A program made the translations under genes and the position numbers. From Blepharisma japonicum (taxonomy: Eukaryota; Ciliophora; Heterotrichea; Heterotrichida; Blepharismidae), in NCBI GenBank assembly GCA_949751835.1, contig CATKHK010000006.1, forward strand, positions 186,001-250,000: a stretch of 64,000 bases of DNA. Reading direction: 5' to 3'. A model generated the notes under the pieces. It saw only the letters and a list, made by a program, of their open reading frames with translations. It ran no database searches and had not been told where the DNA came from. Shown here piece by piece: positions 21,185 through 30,474 of this stretch (its first letter is position 1; every line of letters begins with the position of its first letter).

Positions 21185-21257
21185 TGAACCCAGAGCGACT
21201 TGAACGCCCAACCTGCGGATTTGGAGTCCGTTGCACTACCAGTTGTGCTATGGGTCC
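21185..21257 (-). tRNA. tRNA-Trp (anticodon CCA) with a four-base-pair anticodon stem
   Basis: 73 nt. The acceptor GGACCCA pairs with TGGGTTC (one G-U), the D stem GCAC pairs with GTGC, the T stem GGGCG pairs with CGCTC, and the discriminator is A. The anticodon loop is CTCCAAA with CCA. The anticodon stem ACGGA/TCCGC has A27 opposite C43, so only four pairs form. Other eukaryotic tRNA-Trp genes usually have five. Work on Blastocrithidia and Condylostoma linked a four-pair stem in tRNA-Trp(CCA) to reading UGA as Trp. Here UGA is Trp and this tRNA has the same feature. No intron is present. Confidence 0.95.
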
Positions 21258-21507
21258 TGCTTATTTTTCTGTAGTCTTGGCACGAATTTAAAGTCTTAAT
21301 TTCCAATATAAAATACAAAAAGCTCTCCAAATTAGAAAAATTATGTTTCTGTAAAAATGTATGTACCTCTTTGTAAAATCCTTTAATTTTCCACGTTAAT
21401 TTATTTATCTATGAAATTCATATATGTTTTAGGCTTATTAGTATTCAAAGAGTAAATCAGATTAGCTTTATTTAAAATATATTTATATTTTACAAAAAAA
21501 TATTAAT

Positions 21508-22983
21508 ATGATTTTACTTCTTTTCTGTGCACTCGCAGCGGTAGCATCTGCGTGAAATCCAACACTAGGCACTATAAACGGTTATTATAACCTTACAGAA
21601 GTCAATAATCTCTTAGAAGAATGAACCAAAATTCATAATGGTACCGAAACTTTTACAATCGGCAAATCACTAAAAGGCAAAGAAATAAAAGCTTTTCATA
21701 TGAATTTAGGCAAAGGACCGGCTGTTCTTGTTATAGGCTGCCACCATGCCCGTGAGCTGATCTCAACTACTCAAGTACTATCAGTATTGAACTACATATT
21801 GCAAGAAGAATCTGAAGAAATAGATTATATAAGAAAAAACAGAGAAATGATATTTATCCCAGTCTTAAATGTTGATGGGCTACAAAAAATCAGTGAGCAT
21901 TATGATAAAACCCATACAATTTTAGATATAAGGAAAAATCAGAGACCTACAGAAGCTTGCATTGGAGAAGATCATGGAGTGGATTTAAATAGAAATTACG
22001 GATATATGTGGGGATACGACAATGAAGGATCTTCAAACAACTCATGCGGAGAAGACTACAGAGGAATTTCAGCTTTTTCTGAACCAGAAACCATAGCTAT
22101 TAAAGACTTGTTATTAAACAAATCATTTACAGTGGCTGTTTCATATCATAGCTGGGGTGACCTTTATGTGCATCCGTGGTGTTACAGGAATTCATTTAAC
22201 CCTTCTGATTTAAGGCCTGAAGATTGGAGTATTTACAATAGCATAAAAGCTATATTGCCAAGCACTGCTCAATTTGGGAATCCATATCAACTTCTTAACT
22301 ATGCTGTAAATGGCTGCTTTATAGACTTTGCATACTCATTAGGGACATTTAGTATGGCTGTTGAACTTGGGCTTGAAAATGATTTTCACCCGCCAATTAG
22401 CAAAGTTAAAGGAATTCTTGAAAGTCACCTTGCTCCTTTTATGTACTTACTCAAGAATTCAGGCCCAGTTATGAACTTATGGCTTCAAAATCTAACAATT
22501 CATGGCTCAGTTGTGGAGTTTTATTTAGAGATTTACAATCAGGGCATGCAAGACGCCGCAAACCAAACCCTCACATTTGAGCTATCCCACGACTACTCCA
22601 TTCATCATTTCTTCCCTTATAACACTTTCACGCATCACAAAAATGGCAAGCTCACAAATATCCATCTTCCAGCTATCTCTAAGCGTTCCAAACAAGCTAT
22701 AATGTTCAAAATCAGCCTAGACGAGTCTGCGTACGAATTTTTATACAGTTTTTACTTCCAGCCCCACTCCCCTCTTAATGCCCATCTTTCTAGCACGATT
22801 CGGCATAAAATAGTAAGAGGAAGTACTGCAGTTCTCTTATGAATTGTTATTGCCATTATCGCAATTATAGGAGTCTCAGTTGTTGTTGTCTTTAAATTCA
22901 CCAAGAAAAGAATCACCCCAATCAAATTTGTTGAACTTGATAAATTTAACAAAGCCAACAGTCAGGGTGCTCCTACCATTTAA
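21508..22983 (+). CDS. M14 metallocarboxypeptidase with signal peptide and C-terminal membrane anchor
   Basis: 491 residues in one exon; TGA read as Trp three times. A signal peptide (MILLLFCALAAVASA) precedes the peptidase domain. Catalytic features are intact: zinc HxxE in CHHARELIS (His80, Glu83), substrate Arg in DLNRNYGYMWG, zinc His in SYHSWGDLYVHPW, and the catalytic Glu in MAVELGLEND. A beta-sandwich-like region follows, then a membrane helix (WIVIAIIAIIGVSVVVVF) and a short basic tail. It should remove C-terminal residues from peptides outside the cell or in an acidic vacuole while anchored in the membrane. It resembles the secreted M14A group, not the cytosolic tubulin-deglutamylating CCPs. 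Confidence 0.92.
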
Positions 22984-23009
22984 GCAATAATTATAATCTT
23001 TTAAATATC

Positions 23010-23783
23010 ATGAGCTATATCAGAAGCTTCCAATCCCTTCATTTCCCATGGAGATTCAACGACAGAAGCCCATTTACCCTTTTACCTCTCACAGATGTAT
23101 TAACAAATGAATTGCAAATATACAAACAAGGCTTTATTACAGCATTTCGCGAAACCCTATGTGCTCTTGAAGAAAATGATACAGATTTCTTAAAAAGTGT
23201 AATGGAGCCACGGCTTTATTCAGAAGTTCACGCTGGGTTGGACACATTGAAGCGGAGAGGTCACAGTATAAAAAGGACAAACACAGACCAATTCGTATAT
23301 GCTTATTACTATAATGACAGAATATATCAAGGGGTGAATATAGATAGATCCCTGAATAAAGGAAAAGAGATGCAGAAAATCCAAATGATGAATATTGATT
23401 TTCGGATGGGGAAATCAAAAGAGCCAAGAATGTATATGGAAAATATGAAAGTTTTTACAGGAAAAGATGGGCTACTGACGAATAATCTGATTTTCAAGGT
23501 GGATGTGGTTTTCAATACTGCAGTCAAGCTGATTGTGCTGGATGAAAACGGAGAAAAACTCATTGGGGATCAGAATAAATCGCCTGAGACACACAAGTTT
23601 CGATTTGAAACAATGACTGAAGTGCCGAGTGGGGTAATGACACAAGCGTTGACGAATTTCCAGATCTCGCTTTATTATTTGAATTGTATGGGAACGAATC
23701 CTATAAAAGTCAATGAATGGATTATCACTGATATTGACGATCATTTGAAAGGAAATCCGTTTATTGAAGATTCTGGTAATTAA
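23010..23783 (+). CDS. Tim44-like domain protein, probably mitochondrial (tentative)
   Basis: 257 residues, one exon, TAA stop, starting 26 bp after the M14 gene. The N-terminal 45 residues are poor in acidic residues (MSYIRSFQSLHFPWRF), which would fit a mitochondrial targeting sequence. The pattern FLKSVMEPRLYSEVHAGLDTLKRRG, the later FNTAVKLIVLDENGEK and the closing EWIITDIDDHLKGNPF resemble the Tim44/mL45 fold (NTF2-like cone). It may be an import-motor component or mitoribosomal protein mL45. The assignment rests on pattern recognition and could be wrong. Confidence 0.45.
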   Translation: MSYIRSFQSLHFPWRFNDRSPFTLLPLTDVLTNELQIYKQGFITAFRETLCALEENDTDFLKSVMEPRLYSEVHAGLDTLKRRGHSIKRTNTDQFVYAYYYNDRIYQGVNIDRSLNKGKEMQKIQMMNIDFRMGKSKEPRMYMENMKVFTGKDGLLTNNLIFKVDVVFNTAVKLIVLDENGEKLIGDQNKSPETHKFRFETMTEVPSGVMTQALTNFQISLYYLNCMGTNPIKVNEWIITDIDDHLKGNPFIEDSGN

Positions 23784-24264
23784 TGAGGTTTTCTTTTATA
23801 GCATTTAATTTGTCTATTAAATTACTAATAAGCTAAACAATAAAAATAAGTTTAATAATTTTATTATATATTGATACCCTTATTAATCAAAATTAAAATC
23901 ATTATTGAGCAGCCCCAAAATAAATTTTTAATTTCCTACAGATAGCTTGAATAAAAGATATCTGCCTAATTCTTAGTATTAATCTTATATTATAACAATT
24001 TTACTGGGATTATTTACAGATAAAAGTTCAATTTCCATCAATCTTATGCTCATGCACAAAAATGTAAAGCTTTATTGACTCCTCATCAAAAATCAAAATT
24101 ACCCGCAAAAATAATTATTTTTTAAAGCAAATTAATAGCAGCAGCAATTTTCAGTCTACTTATAAGTCTTTCTTATCTCTCTCACCCATCCCGGCAACCC
24201 TAATTTGAATTTAAATCAATGGCAAAAAAAGTGCGAAAAATACCTTTTCTTACATTATTTATTC
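23784..24264. other. intergenic space
   Basis: 481 bp, AT-rich. Part of 24205-24264 is open in the frame of the zinc-finger gene but has no ATG, so it is taken as 5' flank. Confidence 0.5.
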
Positions 24265-25011
24265 ATGTTTAAAGAAGACCTTTCAAGCCAATTCACTCCA
24301 GCAAAATCCTCAAAAACTGAATTTTCTACAGACTTCCAAACCCCGCAGCATTCAAATCTCTATTGTCTCCAATGTTCTGCCTTAATTTCCGGCCCATTTC
24401 CAAGCTCAGAATCAATTTCTATCATCAATGTTTCAGCATCCCCTACTATTTCCACCTGTCCAACCACTCCAGAACTTTTCTCTCAAAAGAAATTCTTCAG
24501 CTGCGAAATTTGTGACCGCAATTATACGCGGCCGTCCACCCTTAAAGTCCATATGCGTAAGCATACTGGAGAAAAGCCTTATTCTTGTGACATTTGCCAC
24601 AAGTCCTTTGCAGAGAAAGGAAATTTAAAGACCCATATGAGAATTCATACTGGGGAAAAGCCTTTTGAATGCAAAGAGTGCGGAGGGAGGTTTACCACCC
24701 AGGGACATCTGACGGATCATAGTAGGAGACATACAAATTTCAGACCTTTTCAATGTGAACAGTGTGAGAGTAGCTTTATGAGGTCGAGTACGCTAAAAAT
24801 ACATAAAAGAAGACATACAGGGGAAAAACCGTATAAATGTGACGCTTGTGATAAGTGTTTCAGTGAGTCAGGGAATTTAAAGACCCATATGAGAACTCAT
24901 ACTGGGGAACGCCCTTATATGTGCAATGTAGAGGGATGTGGTAAAGCGTTTAAGACGAAGGGACACCTTGCTGATCATTTGAAGACTAAGCAGCATCAAG
25001 AGTCTCCGTAA
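24265..25011 (+). CDS. C2H2 zinc-finger protein with six fingers
   Basis: 248 residues. Six tandem C2H2 fingers fill the C-terminal two thirds (starting FSCEICDRNYTRPSTLKVH), joined mostly by TGEKPY/TGERPY linkers, so sequence-specific DNA binding is likely. The linker between fingers 3 and 4 is TNFRPF. Fingers 1 and 4, 2 and 5, and 3 and 6 are most alike (RPSTLKVH/RSSTLKIH, GNLKTHMR/GNLKTHMR, QGHLTDH/KGHLADH), pointing to duplication of a three-finger block. The N-terminus is Ser/Pro/Thr-rich with an extra CLQC pair. The ATG at 24265 is used; upstream in-frame sequence has only a TTG. Stop is TAA. Confidence 0.9.
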   Translation: MFKEDLSSQFTPAKSSKTEFSTDFQTPQHSNLYCLQCSALISGPFPSSESISIINVSASPTISTCPTTPELFSQKKFFSCEICDRNYTRPSTLKVHMRKHTGEKPYSCDICHKSFAEKGNLKTHMRIHTGEKPFECKECGGRFTTQGHLTDHSRRHTNFRPFQCEQCESSFMRSSTLKIHKRRHTGEKPYKCDACDKCFSESGNLKTHMRTHTGERPYMCNVEGCGKAFKTKGHLADHLKTKQHQESP

Positions 25012-25344
25012 TTTAATAGTTTGAAATATTCTCTTATAATAATGGTCTTCCTTCAGTATTTGTTTTGTATAAGTAAAATCCTCAGATTTTTATATTCATA
25101 TTCATAAACTATGGTTTGATTTGCAGATTTTAGTAAATTTGTGGCAGTTTTCTGTTGATGATTTGTCATATTTGAATGCCATTTAAATTTTGATTTTGTG
25201 ATTAATATAATTCCAATCAGTTAGAATATAGATTTAACTATCCCTAAAACTAATTTTAGAATTTATATTTTATAAATAATTACAAAAATTTATTTAAATA
25301 CCTTGGCACTAATCTTTGCTTAAAATCGATCTTCGTATTATTAC
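25012..25344. other. intergenic space between convergent genes
   Basis: 333 bp, AT-rich, stops in all frames; 3' flanks of the zinc-finger and IQ-protein genes. Confidence 0.55.
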
Positions 25345-26757
25345 TTACAATAAATTTTCCATTCTGGAAAGTCTGATGTTATTATCCTCGGTCTCTGCCA
25401 TCGTTTTCCATAGCATTTTTTCTGATTGTGCTTTTAGAATGTAATCATTAATAACATCACTCGAAAACTCTTTATAAAAATTAATCGGGACAGGAGGCTT
25501 CTGAGTTTCTTCATCTTCATTTCTTCATTGACTTACATTAAGTGTCATAAAGACTTCTATACCCTGCCTATAAAACTTTCAATCTAATGTGTGTTTCTTA
25601 ATTTTATCCTTTTTAAACTCTCTAATATAAAGAACTTTTACATACTCAGGAGTAATTTCTTTTTCTGGAGGTCTTGTAACTCTAATCACTCTGTTTGTTT
25701 GTGATTTTTTGCGTTTCTTTGTCCTGCTCTCTGGCTGTCTTTTCTGGTCTTCAATTTCTACTTTATTTCATTTTTCTAGTAATTTCAAGTTAAGAATTCG
25801 GGAAGACACCAAACAGCGTTTTCATGTCCTCTGGATTTTTAATATGGCCTGTTTTCAGTCGCTCATTAATTGTAGAAATGTATGGCGTGCAATCACTTTT
25901 TCAAATAATGTAACTTTCATTCTTAAATAGCGTTTTCTTCTCCTTATGAGTCAACACTTTAAGTGGAATATAAACCTCAATTTCAAAACCTATGTAGAAG
26001 ATACTCTGATGCTCCGCTTTCTTCTGATTTCTTTGAGGACTGTTTTGATCTTCCCTACAGCACGACTAAAACCTTTGAGTCAAGTTAATGACTTTTCGGC
26101 CCTTATATGTAATCTTCAACGATTTTTTATAAGATTTGATATCACTCAAGCAACTCCTAAACTCGAATATAAAGCTACTCAAGCTACTTTCAGCTGTTTA
26201 GCTTCCTATATTATTTTTACTTCTTTTCTTACTCTCATATCATACCTCCTGAACTTATCAACCCACGCTTCCTGCTTCTGCTGTTTTACTTCTTTCAAAA
26301 TTGCGGAATGGGCTCTTTTGGTGATCTCTAAATGCTCCCATTTCTTTCTAAATGTTTCCTTCATAGCCTTTTCTTTATTTATAGGTATATATACAGTCAT
26401 ATCTTTATTCTTCTTAATCCTCTCATTTAAAGATTTCCTTTCATCCTTCGTTTTTCTCTTAATCACAGGTGAAACTCCTTAATAGCAAATACAGTTATAT
26501 TTAGCCAAGAATCCTTCTTCAAATCTTGGGGTTGTAGAAAATTGTAAAGTGTTGTCTTGCGAAAAATGGGTACGGTGGGATCGTTGACTTGTATAAGATC
26601 TTTCTTCAAATATATGGGTTTTAGATAATATAGGAATTTCATAGGATACACGACGACTTGTACTTTTGTGTGAAATTGTGTCTAAAAGTGGTTTCCCATG
26701 TGAAAAAGAATAGGAGGCCTTATGATAATCAAGGTTGATCATAAGAATTATTGCCAT
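25345..26757 (-). CDS. basic IQ-motif-containing protein of unknown function
   Basis: 455 residues from four exons: 26493-26757, 26221-26477, 26005-26205 and 25345-25989. The three introns are all 15 nt (GTATTTGCTATTAAG, GTAAAAATAATATAG, GTATCTTCTACATAG), and many TGA codons read as Trp. The protein is strongly basic and helical, with repeated Trp/Arg-rich stretches and one good IQ-like element (AILKIQRTWKRCLVSSR) that could bind calmodulin. The C-terminus contains a Pro-rich linker (QKPPVPINFYKEF). Such proteins are often ciliary or cytoskeletal, but the family is not recognised. Without 15-nt introns and UGA as Trp the gene falls apart into short fragments. Confidence 0.72.
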
Positions 26758-26772
26758 ATTAAGATTTGGTAG

Positions 26773-27494
26773 AATCTGATAGATTTTGAAAATATTTTAA
26801 TATATTGAGGTCTTTTTTTGAAAGATCTACTAATAAAAATAAAGATATTTATACTTGATATTACAAAAAATAGAGTACTTGCACTTCAAATTGCATTATT
26901 TTTTGTTATAAAAATAGACATCCTTTTGCAATCCCCTAGCGTAGTTTTTCTATTATTCAAGATAGCGTTGATTCAAAATCAAATCTTATATAAGAAGAGA
27001 ATTCAAGATAATTTAGCTGGTGTAAAGGCTGCATATATAAAGCTACATATCTTTCAGAAATTGTTATCCAAGTATAAGTGATGATCAGAAGCAAATTATG
27101 TTTTAAATATCAACGAAGAACTAAAGAGCCTTTATTTGACAACTTTAAAGTTGAAATAATGATAAAATAAGAAAAGGAAAAATTAAGCAAAATTTTGTTT
27201 GAGTATTCAAGTATACAAGACAAAGAAATTATTGTAAAAAAATTCTTCAAACTTTCTAATTAAATTGCAACTTTGACGAAAATACTAAGGTTATCTTTAG
27301 CATCATTTAAGAGCCAATTTAACTTCTCAAGGAGTGAGTCTAAATTTGGCCAACAGATCATGCTTAAGGTGCAATCCTATATTTTGGCCAAAATCCCCAC
27401 TAATTCAGGGAAATCTGCAGATTTAGCTCCAACAACATCTCAAATTCCTCTTAATAATAAAAACTTAACTAAAGGAATATTATTTAGAATCTAA
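26773..27494 (+). pseudogene. probable decayed protein gene
   Basis: On the plus strand a frame is open for 128 codons (26773-27156, TGA as Trp), far longer than expected in such AT-rich DNA, but it has no ATG. After TAA at 27157 the best coding-like text continues in another frame (EKEKLSKILFEYSSIQDKEI from 27171), hits TAA near 27261, and resumes in that frame until TAA 27492-27494. No 15- or 16-nt intron reconciles these breaks. The end overlaps the last 11 bp of the eL27 gene on the other strand. No family is recognised. Alternatives are an unusual long intron, assembly errors, or chance. Confidence 0.35.
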
Positions 27495-27933
27495 GCTTGC
27501 TGAATAAGAACTTAGTATGTTGGCTGGCTCCTTTTTCTGCTTTCTTCGCAACAGTCTGTGATGTATATTTCTTGGTAAGCATATTTCTGAGTTCCTTGCG
27601 AAGCTCTTTCCTGGACTTGACGCTTGCCATCTTTTCATCAGTGACGACGCCTTTGAGATCAATATCGGTCGAAACCAAATATCTAGTTGGTAAGATGTGT
27701 TGATAATTCACATACTTTACGAAAGCCTTGACTCTTGTTCTCCTTTCTTTTTTCTTCTCGTGCATCTTTTCTGTAATGAAAAGTGGAGCTTTGGCTACTC
27801 CTGCGACCAGAGCGTGAGGGAATTTTCTATCCTTTGTACCTTCATCATAGAGCTTGGCGATGACTGCTTTTTTGCCTGCATATCTTCCAGTTAAGAGAAT
27901 CACGACTCTTCCAACCTTTATTGGCTTCACCAT
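27484..27933 (-). CDS. RPL27: 60S ribosomal protein eL27
   Basis: 149 residues, one exon, TAA stop. The N-terminal KOW-type region (KPIKVGRVVILLTGRYAGKK) and the downstream HALVAGVAKAP and ILPTRYLVSTDID segments identify eL27 of the large subunit. The length is a little above the animal protein (136 aa). Codon use is less AT-rich than neighbouring genes, as in the other ribosomal genes here. It contains no Trp. Confidence 0.96.
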   Translation of the reverse strand: MVKPIKVGRVVILLTGRYAGKKAVIAKLYDEGTKDRKFPHALVAGVAKAPLFITEKMHEKKKERRTRVKAFVKYVNYQHILPTRYLVSTDIDLKGVVTDEKMASVKSRKELRKELRNMLTKKYTSQTVAKKAEKGASQHTKFLFSKLRF

Positions 27934-27996
27934 TTACCAATTATAGCCACAGACATTTTTAGAAAAGAGATTAGTTATATGAAATTCCTATTAAAA

Positions 27997-29346
27997 TTAA
28001 GGATTCTGGCTGGAAAGAAAAGATGTGAACATATGGTAGCCTTCAGGTCTCTTCCATTGAATTGACATATGTCCTGTTCCTTTAATAGTCATAAAGGTCA
28101 AATTGTTTTGGTAAGTAACATAAAATCCTCCCACTTGTCCGTTCAAGTACCATGGAGTCCAGTCTTTAATTATTGGCAAGTTAAGATTAGTGATCCATTT
28201 AATTGTACCGGTAACTGGGACCACTGAATCTGTATCCCCTGAGTAAATCCTGATTTTGATTCCTGACTTAAGAAGATAAGGATACACATAAATTGAGCCT
28301 CTTGCGTAGTCATATTGGTAATCTAAATTAGCACAGGAGCCCCAAACAATTGTAATATTGTTTGGAATATTAAAAGCAGCTCTAACTTGAGCGTTATTAA
28401 AGTAATGGGTCAGTCCTAAAGAATCTACACAAGGCGAAGAAAGAGCCCCTAATCCTGCATGCATCCATGGGGTGTACATGTGCATGTTTCCAATAGGATC
28501 ATAAATACATGTCCTATAAATATCATAAGGATTAATATTGTTCATTAAGTTCATCATAGTGTTAAATGCGTTCATGCAGACTGGGTCATTTGTATAAGGA
28601 TACTCATCAACAATTGAGCAGTTATTATTAACCCATGTATTTCTCAATGGATATCCATACATAGTATGCCACCACAACAAGTCAGGAAGGGTCGTTATTT
28701 GATCTACCTTCCAATCTGTAATTCCATTTCCGACCATAATTCCTTGGAGATTGATTTTAACTGCAGGATTTCCTGCGTTGTATTGCAAAATAAAGTAAGC
28801 CAAGGTCGGGACGTAGATGCCTGCATAACTTTCTCCCATTATATAGAATGGTAAAGTGTTCAGTTCTGTGAAATAGCTTGAAAAGAAAGTTACAAGGGCG
28901 TTCAAGTTGTCTATGGCAGTCTGGTTGTCGCTGGTAAAGTTATTTGCAAGGGAGCCCATAGGAGAAAAGCCTACACCAGCTGGAGCTTCGAAATAAAGCA
29001 TTGAAGCATTGAGATTCCAGGAATATGGGTTCTGGAGCATTTTGGTGCTTTGAGTTTGGAAATAGTATGGGCCGTTTTCGTATAAAAATCCTTCAAGTGA
29101 GGAACAACCTGGGCCTCCGTTAAGCCAAAGGACCACTGGATCTTTTGCAGGGTTTCCAGCACTTTTGGCCAAAACATAGTGGATCTGTCTGCCTCCTGTG
29201 TTTGGCAGTGGGATAAATCCAGAGTACATAGGGAAGCTTGGTTGAGTAGGTGCCCAAGGAAGAGTTTTTATCTTGTCTTGTGCTCTATCTGCAGAAATGA
29301 AGACGGAGAGAAGAGTCAACCAAAGAAACTTCATATTTTTCACCAT
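27997..29346 (-). CDS. S10 serine carboxypeptidase (carboxypeptidase Y/cathepsin A family)
   Basis: 449 residues, one exon. A signal peptide follows the start (MVKNMKFLWLTLLSVFISA). Family signatures are WLNGGPGCSSLEG (oxyanion hole), GESYAGIYVP with the nucleophilic Ser, the catalytic Asp in YSGDTDSVVP, and the catalytic His in GTGHMS. It should be a lysosomal/vacuolar or secreted exopeptidase with acidic optimum. All 14 Trp codons are TGG and none is TGA, unlike most neighbours, which suggests selection for fast or accurate decoding. The first ATG (29346) is chosen; the ATG at 29334 would give an equally good signal peptide. Confidence 0.95.
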   Translation of the reverse strand: MVKNMKFLWLTLLSVFISADRAQDKIKTLPWAPTQPSFPMYSGFIPLPNTGGRQIHYVLAKSAGNPAKDPVVLWLNGGPGCSSLEGFLYENGPYYFQTQSTKMLQNPYSWNLNASMLYFEAPAGVGFSPMGSLANNFTSDNQTAIDNLNALVTFFSSYFTELNTLPFYIMGESYAGIYVPTLAYFILQYNAGNPAVKINLQGIMVGNGITDWKVDQITTLPDLLWWHTMYGYPLRNTWVNNNCSIVDEYPYTNDPVCMNAFNTMMNLMNNINPYDIYRTCIYDPIGNMHMYTPWMHAGLGALSSPCVDSLGLTHYFNNAQVRAAFNIPNNITIVWGSCANLDYQYDYARGSIYVYPYLLKSGIKIRIYSGDTDSVVPVTGTIKWITNLNLPIIKDWTPWYLNGQVGGFYVTYQNNLTFMTIKGTGHMSIQWKRPEGYHMFTSFLSSQNP

Positions 29347-30474
29347 GTTAAAGTTTGGGTTTCTTATCACAAAATTGGCAGCATTTGATTCCACAGTGAA
29401 AGGGGAGATTTAAGTAAATTAATTTCGAAATTAATTATGCTTGTGTGAACAAAATTTTTAGTAGAATAATTTTAATCAAAAATTTAGCTTTTTCTTAATA
29501 TAAACTCTTCATGTAGTAAGAATGGCAATACATCGCATTTTGTGATTATTTGATTTTATTTCTCTTATAGTGTTTAACTCTTATTGATTATTTTTATGAG
29601 ATTTTAAATAATTAACTATTTTAGGAATAATGACAACTTAATTGGCTGCTTTACTGATATTCAGTTTTTAGTGCAGCTTAGAAATTAAGATGTGTATGTT
29701 GTTTATAATTTTTTAAAAAATATTAAAATGTTTAAACTCTGGTAATTTTCATCTATATTCTTTAGTGATTGCTATTGCTTCACCCTAATAAAGTGAAACT
29801 GATTATTAATAGAAATACTTCATTAATAAAGATACCTCATCATCGAACTTTCTCAACCATATTTATTTGATTATCATAATGCAAATTGCCATCTGACGGA
29901 ATTTTCAATTTGCTAATATTGATTTCTTTGAAATATTGGACTTAAGGAACTTTTTTTGTTATAAATTTCATCATAGTTTTGGGGATAAAATTTAAGTAAA
30001 AATCAATTTTTAATAAAAATTATAGTTAAGATTATTTAAAAAAACACAAAAAAGCAAACTTATATAGGTATATCAAACAATTTTTTTCATTTTTTCTTTG
30101 AATTTATATGCTAAACATAGATTTTAAAAAGAAATAAAAATTCCTCAACTAAAAATATAGCTAGATTCAAGAGAATTGGACTATATTTCTATTTTTTTAT
30201 ATCAAAGTAATATTAGAAAAATCACTTTTCTTGTGTTTTATAATATAAAATAGCTCATTCTTTCACTAGTATATTTGTAAAATAATATTAATTAATTTAA
30301 TAAATAAATGTCACTTTTTGCAAAAACCTCACAAACTATAAAATATGTTTCTACGTTCTTCAAATTTCTACACCTGCTTCAAAAATTAATTTTAAAATAT
30401 TACTCTTTCTACAAAGTCCTATCAATATTTTTATTTCCTTAGAAAAGTCGGAGTCTTTAATTATAGTAAAAATT
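29347..30474. other. long AT-rich intergenic space between divergent genes
   Basis: 1128 bp with stops in all frames. It must contain the promoters of the S10 peptidase and the PHD protein. I find no RNA gene, repeat array or open frame worth calling. Confidence 0.6.

Noticed and set aside
21508-22983. M14 gene as a tubulin-deglutamylating CCP partner of the nearby TTL gene.
   Set aside because: It has a signal peptide, a C-terminal membrane anchor and M14A-type motifs, so it is not the cytosolic CCP type.
25709-26482. Plus-strand open frames of 73 and 178 codons.
   Set aside because: They are shadows of the minus-strand IQ-protein gene, whose four exons are supported by three perfect 15-nt introns.
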